Below are positions 16,644 through 25,339 of a DNA stretch of 64,000 nucleotides, piece after piece. The notes under the pieces are model-generated. The model searched no databases. It saw only the letters and a program-made list of their open reading frames with translations, and was not told the origin of the DNA. Each line of letters starts with the position of its first letter. Position 1 is the first letter of the stretch. The stretch comes from JALORV01 sp035429805 (lineage in GTDB: Bacteria > Pseudomonadota > Gammaproteobacteria > Burkholderiales > Burkholderiaceae_F), in the NCBI GenBank assembly GCA_035429805.1, contig DAOMFL010000010.1:1-64000 (forward strand), given 5' to 3'. The position numbers and the translations under genes were made by a program.

Positions 16644-17735
16644 ATGAATGCACCCGCTCCCTCCGAAGAACTGACTGCGCCGCCTGCGGACACAGCCGGC
16701 GCGATCGAGACCGACGCCGTCATCGTCGGCGCCGGACCCGTGGGCCTGTTCCAGGTGTTCGAACTGGGGCTGCTCGAGATCAAGGCCCACGTCATCGATT
16801 CGCTGAAGGACGTCGGCGGACAGTGCATCGAGCTGTATCCGGACAAGCCGATCTACGATATCCCGGCAATCCCTGTCTGCACCGGCAAGGAACTCACCGA
16901 CAGCCTGCTGAAGCAGATCGAGCCGTTCGGCGCGACCTTCCATCTCGGCCAGGAAGTCAGCACCGTGCAGAAGGTCGACGACGGCCGTTTCTTCGTCGAG
17001 ACCAGCACGGGCACGCGCTTCCTTACGAAGGTCATCATCATTGCCGCCGGCGTCGGGTCGTTCCAGCCACGGCTGCTGAAGGTGCCGGACATCGAAAAAT
17101 TCGAGGGAACGCAGCTCTTCTACCGCGTCCGCGACCCGGCCCGCTTCCATGGCAGGAACCTGGTCATCGTCGGCGGCGGCGATTCCGCGCTCGACTGGAC
17201 GCTCGACTTCATCGGCAAGGCCGAAAGCGTCGTGCTGGTGCATCGCCGCGACGGCTTCCGCGCGGCGCCGGCTTCAGTCGCGAAAATGAAGGAGCTGTGC
17301 GACCGGCTCGAGATGCAGTTCCTGATCGGGCAGGTGACCGGCTTCGAAGAGCAGGACGGCCGCATGACGGAAGTTCGAGTCACGTCGCTCGACGGGCTGA
17401 CTCGCCGGGTGCCGCTCGACACACTGCTCGTCTTCTTCGGCCTCTCCCCCAAGCTCGGCCCGATTGCCGAATGGGGTCTCGACCTCGAGCGCAAGCAGAT
17501 CCTCGTTGACACGGAGAAGTTCGAGACCAACGTGCCGGGCATCTTCGCCGTCGGTGACATCAACGCCTACCCCGGCAAGAAGAAGCTGATCCTGTCGGGC
17601 TTCCACGAGGCGGCGCTGGCCGCCTTCGGAACGACGCGGTACATCTTTCCCGAGCGCAAGGTGCATCTGCAGTACACGACGACCAGCCCGAAGCTGCACA
17701 AGATCCTCGGCGTCGAATCGCCGGTGTTCGACTAG
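16644..17735 (+). CDS. Thioredoxin reductase-like ferredoxin/flavodoxin-NADP+ reductase
   Basis: This FAD enzyme moves electrons between NADPH and ferredoxin. The 363-residue product has the FAD motif VIVGAGPVGLFQ near the N-terminus, DVGGQCIELYPDKPIYDIP, a second dinucleotide motif VIVGGGDSALDW, HRRDGFRAAPASV, and the C-terminal FAD segment GIFAVGDINAYPGKKKLI. The thioredoxin-reductase CxxC is absent, which fits the TrxR-like FNR subgroup. ATG 16644 was chosen because upstream codons in the frame are low-complexity and overlap the promoter. Confidence 0.92.
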   Translation: MNAPAPSEELTAPPADTAGAIETDAVIVGAGPVGLFQVFELGLLEIKAHVIDSLKDVGGQCIELYPDKPIYDIPAIPVCTGKELTDSLLKQIEPFGATFHLGQEVSTVQKVDDGRFFVETSTGTRFLTKVIIIAAGVGSFQPRLLKVPDIEKFEGTQLFYRVRDPARFHGRNLVIVGGGDSALDWTLDFIGKAESVVLVHRRDGFRAAPASVAKMKELCDRLEMQFLIGQVTGFEEQDGRMTEVRVTSLDGLTRRVPLDTLLVFFGLSPKLGPIAEWGLDLERKQILVDTEKFETNVPGIFAVGDINAYPGKKKLILSGFHEAALAAFGTTRYIFPERKVHLQYTTTSPKLHKILGVESPVFD

Positions 17736-17752
17736 GCCATCCGAGCAGCGCG

Positions 17753-18334
17753 TCAGTCCGGCTGCGGCACGAGGACGTAGCCGAAGCGCCCGGGTGCGTC
17801 ATGGAACCGCAGGCGACCGAGTTCGGCCGCACCTTGCAAGCCGAGCGCGGCCCCGTCAACGACGATGCGCGGTCCGCCACCGCCGAGCCACGCATCCAGG
17901 TGATCGGGCCGCACCGGACTCGCGGCACCGACGCGAAGGCTGCCGAGTGCCTGTGTCGCATCGGTCGAATCCAGCAGGCCGAATCCAGAGTCGGTCAACA
18001 GGAAGACTCGCCCGCCCTCATCAAGCCAGGCGCCCTGGAGTTGCCGGGCGCGCTGTCCCGTGTGGGATTGCAGCCCCGCGCCCGCCGCTCCATCGATGCG
18101 CCAGATCCACGGCGCCGCCTCGAGCCTCACGTAGACACGCTGCGGTCCGTTCTGGAAGAACCAGCGGCCACGTTCGTCACCCGCGTAGTTGCGGCCGATG
18201 AACTCGACGATCGCCGCATTGACGATCGACTCGCCACGCAGGCGCCATTCGCCGCGCGCCGTGAGCGTCAGCCACCCAAAGACCGCGGGTACGTTGGGCC
18301 ACTTGGCAATCGCGGCAATGACCGACTCGTCCAC
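17753..18334 (-). CDS. Conserved hypothetical protein, probably DUF2946-type
   Basis: The 193-residue soluble protein begins MDESVIAAIAKWPNVPAVFGW and contains GRNYAGDERGRWFFQNGPQ and VYVRLEAAPWIWRIDG. I know this as a conserved betaproteobacterial protein, possibly DUF2946, but the family number is uncertain. There is no signal peptide or membrane segment. The start is GTG, with a TATGCT hexamer ending seven bases before it and no ribosome site. It converges with the reductase gene. Function is unknown. Confidence 0.75.
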   Translation of the reverse strand: MDESVIAAIAKWPNVPAVFGWLTLTARGEWRLRGESIVNAAIVEFIGRNYAGDERGRWFFQNGPQRVYVRLEAAPWIWRIDGAAGAGLQSHTGQRARQLQGAWLDEGGRVFLLTDSGFGLLDSTDATQALGSLRVGAASPVRPDHLDAWLGGGGPRIVVDGAALGLQGAAELGRLRFHDAPGRFGYVLVPQPD

Positions 18335-18493
18335 GCTTCAAGCATAGGACGCCAGGGCGGGGCCGCGCCACGCGCGCCGGCCGGTGGTCTGTCTTTCGGC
18401 AACGTTGACTTCCATCAAGCAGTCCGCCCCCTGGGTGGCCATGTTGAAAAAAGCGCAGGTGGTCGATGACGCTCGATCCCAAGGGAGGCAGGT

Positions 18494-18940
18494 ATGTACA
18501 AGCACACCACACTCGGCGCAACAGTTGCGCTGCTGCTGACTGCGACCGCCCTGGCGCAGCCCCCGTTGCTGATCGAACCCTCGCAGGCGCCGATCACACT
18601 GAAGGGCGGCTGGGAGAAGAAGCAAGGGCCTGCCGGCCACTCCGGCAACCGGGGCGACATTGCGGTCAAGATCTCGAAGATCAATCCGGATGGGACATTC
18701 GAAGGCAAGCTCGACTTCTTCACAAGCAGTTCCCAGCCGTGGTGCCGCGCCGTCGACGAGCCCATCAAGGAAGGACGGATCACCGCAAAGGGCCTGAGCC
18801 TCGTCGCCAGCGGTGGACCACCCTCCACGTGCGGAATGATGACGCTTGAGTTTCGGCCTGGCCAGGACAAATGGCTCCAAGGCCGGGTCCGATCCGAGGC
18901 CGGCGGCGGCTCGCAGATGTGGCTCGATGCCCCGAAGTGA
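18494..18940 (+). CDS. Secreted hypothetical protein
   Basis: The 148-residue product has a clear signal peptide (MYKHTTLGATVALLLTATAL, then AQ at about 21-22) and a mature beta-rich domain with INPDGTFEGKLDF and two cysteines (PWCRAV, STCGMM) that could form a disulphide. It is expected in the periplasm or outside. GGAGG precedes the ATG by six bases. The family is not recognised. It diverges from the 17753 gene. Confidence 0.75.
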   Translation: MYKHTTLGATVALLLTATALAQPPLLIEPSQAPITLKGGWEKKQGPAGHSGNRGDIAVKISKINPDGTFEGKLDFFTSSSQPWCRAVDEPIKEGRITAKGLSLVASGGPPSTCGMMTLEFRPGQDKWLQGRVRSEAGGGSQMWLDAPK

Positions 18941-19000
18941 AGCCGGCTTCGGCGCCTCAGGCCAGCGGCTTGCCCGGAGCGTGTCCGGTTGCCTCGCGGA

Positions 19001-19975
19001 CTAAGAACCGGAGCGGAAGAATTCGTGAATTCGCTGCGGCAGGTAATCGAGCCGACCCGGCAGTGCGCCGCGCGCAAAGCCGATGTGCCCGCCGCCCGCC
19101 GGCTGCTCCAGCCGCACGTAGCCCGAGACGTCCTGAGGACGCGGCAGGCTGGCGGCGGGCACGAACGGATCGTTCAGCGCATTCAGCACCAGGTGCGGCA
19201 CGCGCACGCCGCCGAGCCACGGCTTGCCCGAGGCCCTCGTCCAGTAGTCGTCGGTGTCACGGAAGCCGTGAATCGGGGCCGTGTACTCGTTGTCGAATTC
19301 GTACAGGTTGCGGCTGGCGCGCAGCCGCTCCGCGTCGGCGATGCCCGGAAAGCGCCGCACCTTTTCAAGCGCCTTTGGTTTCAGCGTCGCGAGGAACATC
19401 TGCGTGTAGACGCGATTGAAGCCACGCCCGAGGGCTGCCCCTCCGGCGGCGAGATCGAGCGGCGAACCGATCGACGCGGCCGCCGTCACGAACCGCGCGT
19501 CTTCGGCGCGTTCGCCCAGCCACTTGGCCAGCACATTGCCGCCGAGCGACACGCCGACCGCATGGAACCGCGCCTGCGGCCAGCGCGCATGGACGCGCCG
19601 CAGGATCCAGTCGGCTTCGTCCGAGTCGCCGGAGTGGTAGGCGCGCGGCAACCGGTTCGGCTCGCCGGAGCAGCCGCGGAAGTGGACGACCATGCCGCGC
19701 CAGCCGCGATCGGCCGCGTCGCGCATCAGCGAGCGTGCATAGTGGCTCTGTGAATCGCCCTCGAGGCCATGGAACAGCACGAGCAGCGGAGCTGTCGCAG
19801 CACCGGGTTCGGGCAGCGCGAAGTCGACGTCGACGAAGTCGCCGTCCGGCGCGTCCCAGCGTTCGCGGCGGTAGATGACCCGCGGCAGCGGCACGAGCTT
19901 GGCCGGGATGATCGTCTGCAGGTGGCCGCCGGGCAGCCAGCCCGGGGCCTCGTACGGCGCCGGCTCCACGCTCAA
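19001..19975 (-). CDS. YheT-like alpha/beta hydrolase
   Basis: The YheT family are cytoplasmic alpha/beta hydrolases, some with esterase activity; the substrate is unknown. The 324-residue product has the family start EAPGWLPGGHLQTIIP, then LLVLFHGLEGDSQSHYAR, HFRGCSGEPNRLPRAYHSG, the nucleophile Ser in VGVSLGGNVLAKWLG, Asp in ALNDPFVP and His in GGHIGFA. No ATG fits. TTG 19975 overlaps the stop of the upstream gene (TTGA), and GTG 19969 is the alternative. Both imply translational coupling. Confidence 0.88.
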   Translation of the reverse strand: MSVEPAPYEAPGWLPGGHLQTIIPAKLVPLPRVIYRRERWDAPDGDFVDVDFALPEPGAATAPLLVLFHGLEGDSQSHYARSLMRDAADRGWRGMVVHFRGCSGEPNRLPRAYHSGDSDEADWILRRVHARWPQARFHAVGVSLGGNVLAKWLGERAEDARFVTAAASIGSPLDLAAGGAALGRGFNRVYTQMFLATLKPKALEKVRRFPGIADAERLRASRNLYEFDNEYTAPIHGFRDTDDYWTRASGKPWLGGVRVPHLVLNALNDPFVPAASLPRPQDVSGYVRLEQPAGGGHIGFARGALPGRLDYLPQRIHEFFRSGS

Positions 19976-20415
19976 TGCAAAATCGCGTGCGGCTCCGAGG
20001 TGCTCACCACCTCGCCGCCGCTGACCTGCGAAGCATGGTGCAGCACCATCTTCCAGCCGGCCGACGTCTTCACGTAGGCGTTGGTCGCGACGACGCTGAC
20101 AACCTGCTGGCTCTTGCCCTGCCCCACCAGCACTTCCTCGATGACGTTGTGGACGGCGACCGTCGGCGTGTCGAGCGACTTGCGCGACGTGCCGCGCACG
20201 TGCAGCGGTCCATTGGCGAGGATGGCGCCCCAGGAAGCACGCACCGCGGCGTAGCCGAGCAGACGCGGGCCATTCGGGTGCACGCAGACGACGTCGTCGT
20301 CCTCGAGCCAGAGGTCGACGACAGCTTCGGCATCGGCCGCTTCCAGCGCCTCGTAGAAAGCGCGCTCGCACTCCTCGGGCGACGCAAACAGCAGCGGCTT
20401 GGTCAGGCGCGACAC
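19972..20415 (-). CDS. SnoaL-like/DUF4440 nuclear transport factor 2 fold protein
   Basis: The 147-residue product has the NTF2-like pattern: helix SPEECERAFYEALEAADAEAV, WLEDDDVVCVHPNGPRLLGYAAVRASW, and a closing beta-sheet with WKMVLHHASQ. Such proteins are small cone-shaped dimers, some binding or isomerising small ligands; no catalytic assignment is possible. The start is GTG (MSRLTKPLLF). It lies 11 bp after the zinc-finger gene and overlaps the YheT-like gene, so it belongs to the ilvE-led run. Confidence 0.82.
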   Translation of the reverse strand: MSRLTKPLLFASPEECERAFYEALEAADAEAVVDLWLEDDDVVCVHPNGPRLLGYAAVRASWGAILANGPLHVRGTSRKSLDTPTVAVHNVIEEVLVGQGKSQQVVSVVATNAYVKTSAGWKMVLHHASQVSGGEVVSTSEPHAILH

Positions 20416-20426
20416 GGACGGCCGCC

Positions 20427-20648
20427 TCAATGGCCCTTCACGACTTCGCCCGGCCGCAGGCGATAGACGGTGCCGCAATACGGGCACATCGCCTGGCCGG
20501 TGTGCGCGACGTCGAGAAACACGCGCGGATGATGGTTCCACACCGGCATCGCCGGATTCGGGCAGAAGGCCGGCAGGTCGCGTGCCGCGAGTTCGACCAC
20601 GGGCGATTCCTTCAGGGGCGCCTTGGGCTGGGTGTCCGCAGTACTCAT
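20427..20648 (-). CDS. Small CHCC-type zinc-finger protein
   Basis: The 73-residue product has FCPNPAMPVWNHHPRVFLDV followed by AMCPYCGTVYRL. The Cys, His and two C-terminal Cys residues are spaced as in the zf-CHCC family, related to the zinc site of mitochondrial complex I subunit NDUFS6. Its role in bacteria is unknown. Its ATG overlaps the ilvE stop by four bases (ATGA), a coupling I associate with Betaproteobacteria. Confidence 0.88.
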   Translation of the reverse strand: MSTADTQPKAPLKESPVVELAARDLPAFCPNPAMPVWNHHPRVFLDVAHTGQAMCPYCGTVYRLRPGEVVKGH

Positions 20649-21565
20649 ACGAGGGTGAGCCAGTGGTGGTACTTGGCCGCGCGGCCATTGACGACATCGA
20701 AGAACAGCGACTGGATCTTCGCGGTGACCGGTCCGCGCTGGCCGGCACCGATCGTGCGCCCGTCGAGCTCGCGGATCGGCGTGACTTCGGCAGCCGTACC
20801 GGTGAAGAACGCCTCGTCGGCGAGGTACACGTCGTCGCGCGTCATCGGCATCGGAGCCACCTCGTAACCGAGGTCGCGCGCCAGCTCGATGACCGTGGCG
20901 CGCGTGATGCCGCTGAGGCCCGAAACCATCTCGGGCTCGAACACCTTGCCGTTCCTGACGATGAAGAGGTTCTCGCCCGCGCCTTCGGCGACGAAACCCT
21001 GCGTGTCGAGCAGCAGCGCTTCGTCGTAGCCGTCGCGCACCGCCTCCTGGTTCGCGAGGATCGAGTTGACGTAGTGGCCGGCGGTCTTGCTGCGGACCAT
21101 CGAGACATTGATGTGATGGCGCTGGAACGACGACGTCTTCACGCGGATGCCCTTCTGCAGTCCCTCCTCGCCGAGGTACGCGCCCCACGGCCACGCGGCG
21201 ATCGCGACGTGCACCGCGGCGCCCTTCGGGCTCACGCCCATCTTCTCCGAGCCGTAGAAGGCCAGCGGACGCAGGTAGCAGGACTCGAGCTTGTTGGCGC
21301 GCACGACTTCGCGCTGGGCGTCCATCAGCTGCTCGCGGCTGTAGGGGACCTCCATCATGAAGATCTTGGCCGAGTTGAAGAGCCGGTCGGTGTGCTCCTT
21401 CAGCCGGAAGATCGCCGGACCGCGCTCGGTCTTGTAGGCGCGCACGCCCTCGAACACCGCCAACCCGTAGTGCAGCGAGTGCGTCAGCACGTGCGTCGTG
21501 GCATCGCGCCAGGGCACCAGCTTGCCGTCGTACCAGATGAATCCATCGCGGTCGGCCATCGACAT
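20645..21565 (-). CDS. ilvE: Branched-chain amino acid aminotransferase
   Basis: IlvE is the PLP-dependent transaminase for the last step of leucine, isoleucine and valine synthesis. The 306-residue product starts MSMADRDGFIWYDGKLVPW, has LHYGLAVFEGVRAYKT, the PLP lysine in VRSKTAGHYVNSILA, EALLLDTQGFVAEGAGENLF, and DEAFFTGTAAEVTPI. Length matches E. coli IlvE. It starts 75 bp after the Ldh-family gene and heads the ilvE-zinc finger-SnoaL-yheT run. Confidence 0.96.
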   Translation of the reverse strand: MSMADRDGFIWYDGKLVPWRDATTHVLTHSLHYGLAVFEGVRAYKTERGPAIFRLKEHTDRLFNSAKIFMMEVPYSREQLMDAQREVVRANKLESCYLRPLAFYGSEKMGVSPKGAAVHVAIAAWPWGAYLGEEGLQKGIRVKTSSFQRHHINVSMVRSKTAGHYVNSILANQEAVRDGYDEALLLDTQGFVAEGAGENLFIVRNGKVFEPEMVSGLSGITRATVIELARDLGYEVAPMPMTRDDVYLADEAFFTGTAAEVTPIRELDGRTIGAGQRGPVTAKIQSLFFDVVNGRAAKYHHWLTLV

Positions 21566-21639
21566 CGCGTCTCTCCCCTGCGTTCAGTGCGGAGGATTCT
21601 AGCGAAGCCGGTGCGCGCCCCGCGGTGAAGCCACGCCTC

Positions 21640-22698
21640 TCAGTCGGCAAGCGGCGCCGGAAGCGCAATGCCGAAGCGCGCGGCCCATGGCTGCAGCGCG
21701 GGCACGATGTCCTCGTGCAGGCGGACACCCTCGAGGATCTGCTCGCGCTTCAGGCGCAGGCCACGCTCGCCAGGAATCCGCACGGACTCGATGCCGGGTC
21801 GCGGCCGGCTGCCGCGACACGCGGCGACGATCCAGTCAGACTGCCGCGCCAGCGCCTCGCGGCCGCCGAAGGCCTCCGGATCCCAGACCTGCACCGCCAC
21901 GGTCGCGCCCCAGCCCTCCTTCGGATCCGCGCGCCCGTGGCCGGCCAGCGCGCCGGTCAGGACTTCGACGATCAGAGCCATCGCGTAACCCTTGTGGCCG
22001 GCGTCGAGCCCACCGGCCGGCAGGATCGTCCCGCGCGGCTCGCTGAAGAGCACTGCGGGATCGTCGGTGGCGCGGCCCTCGGCATCGAGCAGCCACGGAT
22101 GCGCCAGCCTGCGGCCGTGGTGGTGCAGGCGCGCCGTCATGCCGTTGGTCGTCAGCGAAGCCGACAGATCGATCAGCACCGGGTCGCCCGATGTCGGCAC
22201 GCCGAATGCGATCGGGTCCGGCGTGAACACCGGCGTCAACCCGCCGTGCGGCGCGATGCTCGCGGAATTGGGATCCGAGCACGTCAGCAACAGCACGAAG
22301 CCCGCATCGGTCGCGCGCGTCAGGTAAGCGGCCAGGGAGGCGATGTGGTGACTGCGCCGGATGACGACGGTCCCGGTGCCGCAGCGGCGCGCCCGCCCGA
22401 TCGCATCGTCAATCGCGCGCAGCGTTAGCCATGGCCCGGGCAGGCGCTCACCGTCCCACAGCGCGGTGCCGGCCCGCTCGTTCAGCACGCGGTAAGCGCC
22501 GCGACCGCGCAGACGTCCCGCTTCGAGCTCTGAAAGGTAGGGCGCCAGCAGTGCCAGGCCGTGGGTGTCGTGCCCGAGCAGGTCGCCCTCGATCAAAATG
22601 GCGCCGACATCGGCCGCGAAGGCCCCGTCCATGCCACCCGCAACCAGCAGCGCAGTAGCCGCGGCGCGCAGGTCGTCGACCGCGTAGCGCGCCGCCAT
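21640..22698 (-). CDS. Ldh-family (malate/L-lactate dehydrogenase type) oxidoreductase
   Basis: This NAD(P)-dependent family oxidises 2-hydroxy acids or ureidoglycolate, or reduces imino and keto acids. The 352-residue product shows LLGHDTHGLALLAPYLSEL, RRSHHIASLAAYLTRA, the substrate region PHGGLTPVFTPDPIAFGVPT and the LDAGHKGYAMALIVEVLTG segment. Its ATG overlaps the stop of the SDR gene (TGATG). A second Ldh-family gene lies in the other half of the island. The substrate is inferred to be a hydroxy acid from sugar-acid breakdown. Confidence 0.88.
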   Translation of the reverse strand: MAARYAVDDLRAAATALLVAGGMDGAFAADVGAILIEGDLLGHDTHGLALLAPYLSELEAGRLRGRGAYRVLNERAGTALWDGERLPGPWLTLRAIDDAIGRARRCGTGTVVIRRSHHIASLAAYLTRATDAGFVLLLTCSDPNSASIAPHGGLTPVFTPDPIAFGVPTSGDPVLIDLSASLTTNGMTARLHHHGRRLAHPWLLDAEGRATDDPAVLFSEPRGTILPAGGLDAGHKGYAMALIVEVLTGALAGHGRADPKEGWGATVAVQVWDPEAFGGREALARQSDWIVAACRGSRPRPGIESVRIPGERGLRLKREQILEGVRLHEDIVPALQPWAARFGIALPAPLAD

Positions 22699-23441
22699 CA
22701 GTACACCGCGCGCCCGCCGGACAGGTCGAACACCGCACCTGTCGAAAATGAGCAGTCTTCGGTCGCGAGCCAGCCGACCAGCGCGGCGATCTCGTCAACC
22801 TCACCGAAGCGGCCCATCGGAATCTTTGACAGCATGAAGTCGATGTGGGCCTGCGTCATCTGCGCGAACATCCCGGTCTTCACCGCGGCCGGCGTCACGC
22901 AATTGACGCGTATCCCTGTCTTTGCCAGTTCCTTCCCCAGCGACTTCGTCAGCGCGATCACCGCGGCCTTGGACGCACTGTAGGCCGATGCGTTCGGATT
23001 GCCTTCCTTGCCGGCGATCGAGGCGATGTTGACGATGCGGCCGTAGTCGTTCGCGGTCATGTGCGGGATGACGACCCGGTTGCAGAGGAAGAGCCCGGTC
23101 AGGTTGATGTCGATGACCTCCTTCCACGCAGCGAGCGGATACTGCTCGACCGTCGTGTTCGGTCCGGTGATGCCGGCGCTGCAGACGAGCGCGTCGATGC
23201 GCTTCAGCGCGCCGACCGACGCCGCGAACGCCGCGGCGACCGCGTCCTCGCGCGTGACATCGACGGTCGTCACGTGGGCACTGCCGAGCGCCACGGCGGC
23301 AGCATCGAGCGCGGCTGCATCGCGGTCCCACAGGCTGACGCGTGCGCCCGAGGCCACCAGCCGCCGCGCGATCGCGAGTCCGATACCCGCCGCCCCGCCG
23401 GTCACGATCGCTGTGCGGCCCTGCATGTCGAGCTGGTTCAT
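22698..23441 (-). CDS. Short-chain dehydrogenase/reductase
   Basis: The 247-residue SDR has the NAD(P) loop TGGAAGIGLAIARRL, a CSAGITG variant of NNAG, the catalytic Ser in NIASIAGK and YSASKAAVIALTKSLGKEL. It probably oxidises a sugar, sugar acid or lactone precursor in the pathway. I chose ATG 23441 (MNQLDMQGR), which has a GAGAGGGACAGG site; an in-frame extension to 23477 overlaps the promoter. It is the first gene of the minus-strand operon, directly after the shared operator. Confidence 0.9.
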   Translation of the reverse strand: MNQLDMQGRTAIVTGGAAGIGLAIARRLVASGARVSLWDRDAAALDAAAVALGSAHVTTVDVTREDAVAAAFAASVGALKRIDALVCSAGITGPNTTVEQYPLAAWKEVIDINLTGLFLCNRVVIPHMTANDYGRIVNIASIAGKEGNPNASAYSASKAAVIALTKSLGKELAKTGIRVNCVTPAAVKTGMFAQMTQAHIDFMLSKIPMGRFGEVDEIAALVGWLATEDCSFSTGAVFDLSGGRAVY

Positions 23442-23499
23442 CCTGTCCCTCTCCCCGCGGCTGGTGCGCCGCGGCAAGACTATATCGCCTGACCCGGAA

Positions 23500-23519
23500 A
23501 TTGGTCAGACCACTTGACC
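23500..23519. promoter_or_regulatory. Candidate GntR/FadR-type operator, copy 1
   Basis: ATTGGTCAGACCACTTGACC contains the palindrome TTGGTCAGACCA plus a third GACC-type half-site. It matches 37480-37499 at 19 of 20 bases. It lies in a divergent promoter: on the minus strand it overlaps the -35 facing a TATAGT -10 (23479-23484), and on the plus strand it lies just upstream of the 23528 promoter. The symmetry suits FadR-type GntR regulators. Confidence 0.75.
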
Positions 23520-23527
23520 GCTTTACG

Positions 23528-23556
23528 TTGACCCCCGTCGGGGGGCTGGATACACT
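23528..23556 (+). promoter_or_regulatory. Sigma-70-type promoter of the dehydratase/ABC operon
   Basis: -35 TTGACC (23528-23533) and -10 TACACT (23551-23556) are separated by exactly 17 bases. Transcription would start near 23563, about 30 bases before the dehydratase ATG. The operator ends eight bases upstream of the -35. Confidence 0.6.
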
Positions 23557-23592
23557 CGCCGGCACTCTTCTCCGCGCTTCTCCCTCCTCCGA

Positions 23593-25335
23593 ATGGCCCG
23601 CAAACCTCGCCGCAGCCAGAGCTGGTTCGGCCGTCTCGATCGTGATGGCTTCATCTACCGGTCGTGGACGAAGAACCGCGGCATCCCCCACGACCAGTTC
23701 GACGGCCGGCCGGTCATCGGCATCTGCAACACGTGGTCCGAACTCACGCCGTGCAATACGCATTTCCGCGTGCTGGCCGACCAGGTGCGCCAGGGCGTGC
23801 TCGAGGCTGGCGGCTTTCCGCTCGAGTTTCCGGTGATGTCGCTCGGCGAAACGCTGATGCGGCCGACGACGATGCTGTTCCGCAACCTGGTCAGCATGGA
23901 TGTCGAAGAGTCCATCCGCGCGAATCCGCTCGATGGCGTCGTGCTGCTGATGGGCTGCGACAAGACAACCCCGGCGCTGCTGATGGGCGCCGCCAGCGTC
24001 GACCTGCCGACGATCGGCGTGTCGGGCGGGCCGATGCTTTCGGGCAAGTACCGCGGCGGCGAACTCGGCTCCGGCACCGGCGTCTGGCAGATGAGCGAGG
24101 CGGTGCGCGCCGGGACGATGAGCCAGGCCGACTTCTTCGAAGCCGAGAGCTGCATGCATCGCTCCCATGGCCACTGCATGACGATGGGCACGGCGTCGAC
24201 GATGGCCTGCATGGTCGAGTCGCTCGGCATGGGCCTGCCCGGCAACGCCGCGATACCCGCCGTCGACGGCCGTCGCAATGTACTGGCGCGCATGGCCGGA
24301 CGCCGCATCGTGCAGATGGTCGAAGAGGATCTCGTGATGTCGAAGATCCTGACGCGCGCGGCCTGCGAGAACGCGATCCGCGCCAATGCCGCGATCGGCG
24401 GCTCGACCAACGCGGTCGTGCACCTTCTGGCTCTGGCGGGCCGCGCAGGCGTGAAGCTTGCGCTGGAGGACTGGGACCGCTTCGGCCACGACCTTCCCTG
24501 CCTGGTCGACCTGCAGCCGTCGGGGCAGTACCTGATGGAGGATTTCTATTACGCCGGAGGGCTTCCGGCGGTGCTGCGTGAGCTCGGCGGAGTCCTGAAC
24601 CGCGATGCGCTGACGGTCAACGGAATGACGATGTGGGACAACGTCAAGGACGCGCCGCGCTACGACCTCGAGGCCGGCGGAGGTGTCGTGAAACGCGTGA
24701 TTCGTCCGCACGCTGACCCTTTCAAGGCGAACGCCGGCATTGCGGTGCTGCGCGGCAACCTCGCTCCCGACGGCGCCGTCATCAAGCCGTCGGCCGCCAC
24801 GCCGGCGCTGATGAAGCACCGCGGCCGCGCTGTCGTGTTCGAGGACAGCGCCGACATGCACGCCAAGGTCGAGGACGAATCACTCGACGTGAATCCAGAC
24901 GACATCCTCGTGCTGAAGAACTGCGGACCGAAGGGCTACCCGGGCATGGCCGAAGTCGGCAACATGCCGATCCCCGTCAAGCTGGTGCGCCAGGGTGTCA
25001 CCGACATGGTGCGCATCTCCGATGCGCGCATGAGCGGCACCGCCTACGGCACCGTCGTGCTGCACACCGCTCCGGAGGCCGCGGCCGGCGGCACGCTGGC
25101 ATTGGTGAAAAACGGCGATGTCATCGAACTCGACGTCGAACGGCGGAGACTGCAGCTCGAAGTCAGTGACGAGGAACTCGCGCGCCGCCGCTCGCAATGG
25201 CGGCCGCCGGCTGCGCCGGTGCCGCGCGGCTACACCAGGCTCTACTTCGATCACGTGCAGCAGGCCGACAAGGGGGCCGACCTCGATTTCCTGGTCGGTG
25301 GCAGCGGATCCGCGGTCGGCAAAGACAATCACTGA
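23593..25335 (+). CDS. IlvD/EDD-family sugar-acid dehydratase (L-arabinonate dehydratase-like)
   Basis: Members of this Fe-S family dehydrate sugar acids to 2-keto-3-deoxy acids. The 580-residue product has the cluster cysteines in GICNTWSELTPCN, LLMGCDKTTPALLMG and HGHCMTMGTASTM, then NAAIGGSTNAVVHLLALAGR and DARMSGTAYGTVVLH. Length and details are closer to L-arabinonate/xylonate-type dehydratases than to IlvD of valine synthesis. It is the first gene of an operon that runs through tag and a hydroxyacid dehydrogenase to a complete ABC importer. The actual sugar acid is not known. Confidence 0.9.
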   Translation: MARKPRRSQSWFGRLDRDGFIYRSWTKNRGIPHDQFDGRPVIGICNTWSELTPCNTHFRVLADQVRQGVLEAGGFPLEFPVMSLGETLMRPTTMLFRNLVSMDVEESIRANPLDGVVLLMGCDKTTPALLMGAASVDLPTIGVSGGPMLSGKYRGGELGSGTGVWQMSEAVRAGTMSQADFFEAESCMHRSHGHCMTMGTASTMACMVESLGMGLPGNAAIPAVDGRRNVLARMAGRRIVQMVEEDLVMSKILTRAACENAIRANAAIGGSTNAVVHLLALAGRAGVKLALEDWDRFGHDLPCLVDLQPSGQYLMEDFYYAGGLPAVLRELGGVLNRDALTVNGMTMWDNVKDAPRYDLEAGGGVVKRVIRPHADPFKANAGIAVLRGNLAPDGAVIKPSAATPALMKHRGRAVVFEDSADMHAKVEDESLDVNPDDILVLKNCGPKGYPGMAEVGNMPIPVKLVRQGVTDMVRISDARMSGTAYGTVVLHTAPEAAAGGTLALVKNGDVIELDVERRRLQLEVSDEELARRRSQWRPPAAPVPRGYTRLYFDHVQQADKGADLDFLVGGSGSAVGKDNH

Positions 25336-25339
25336 GTCG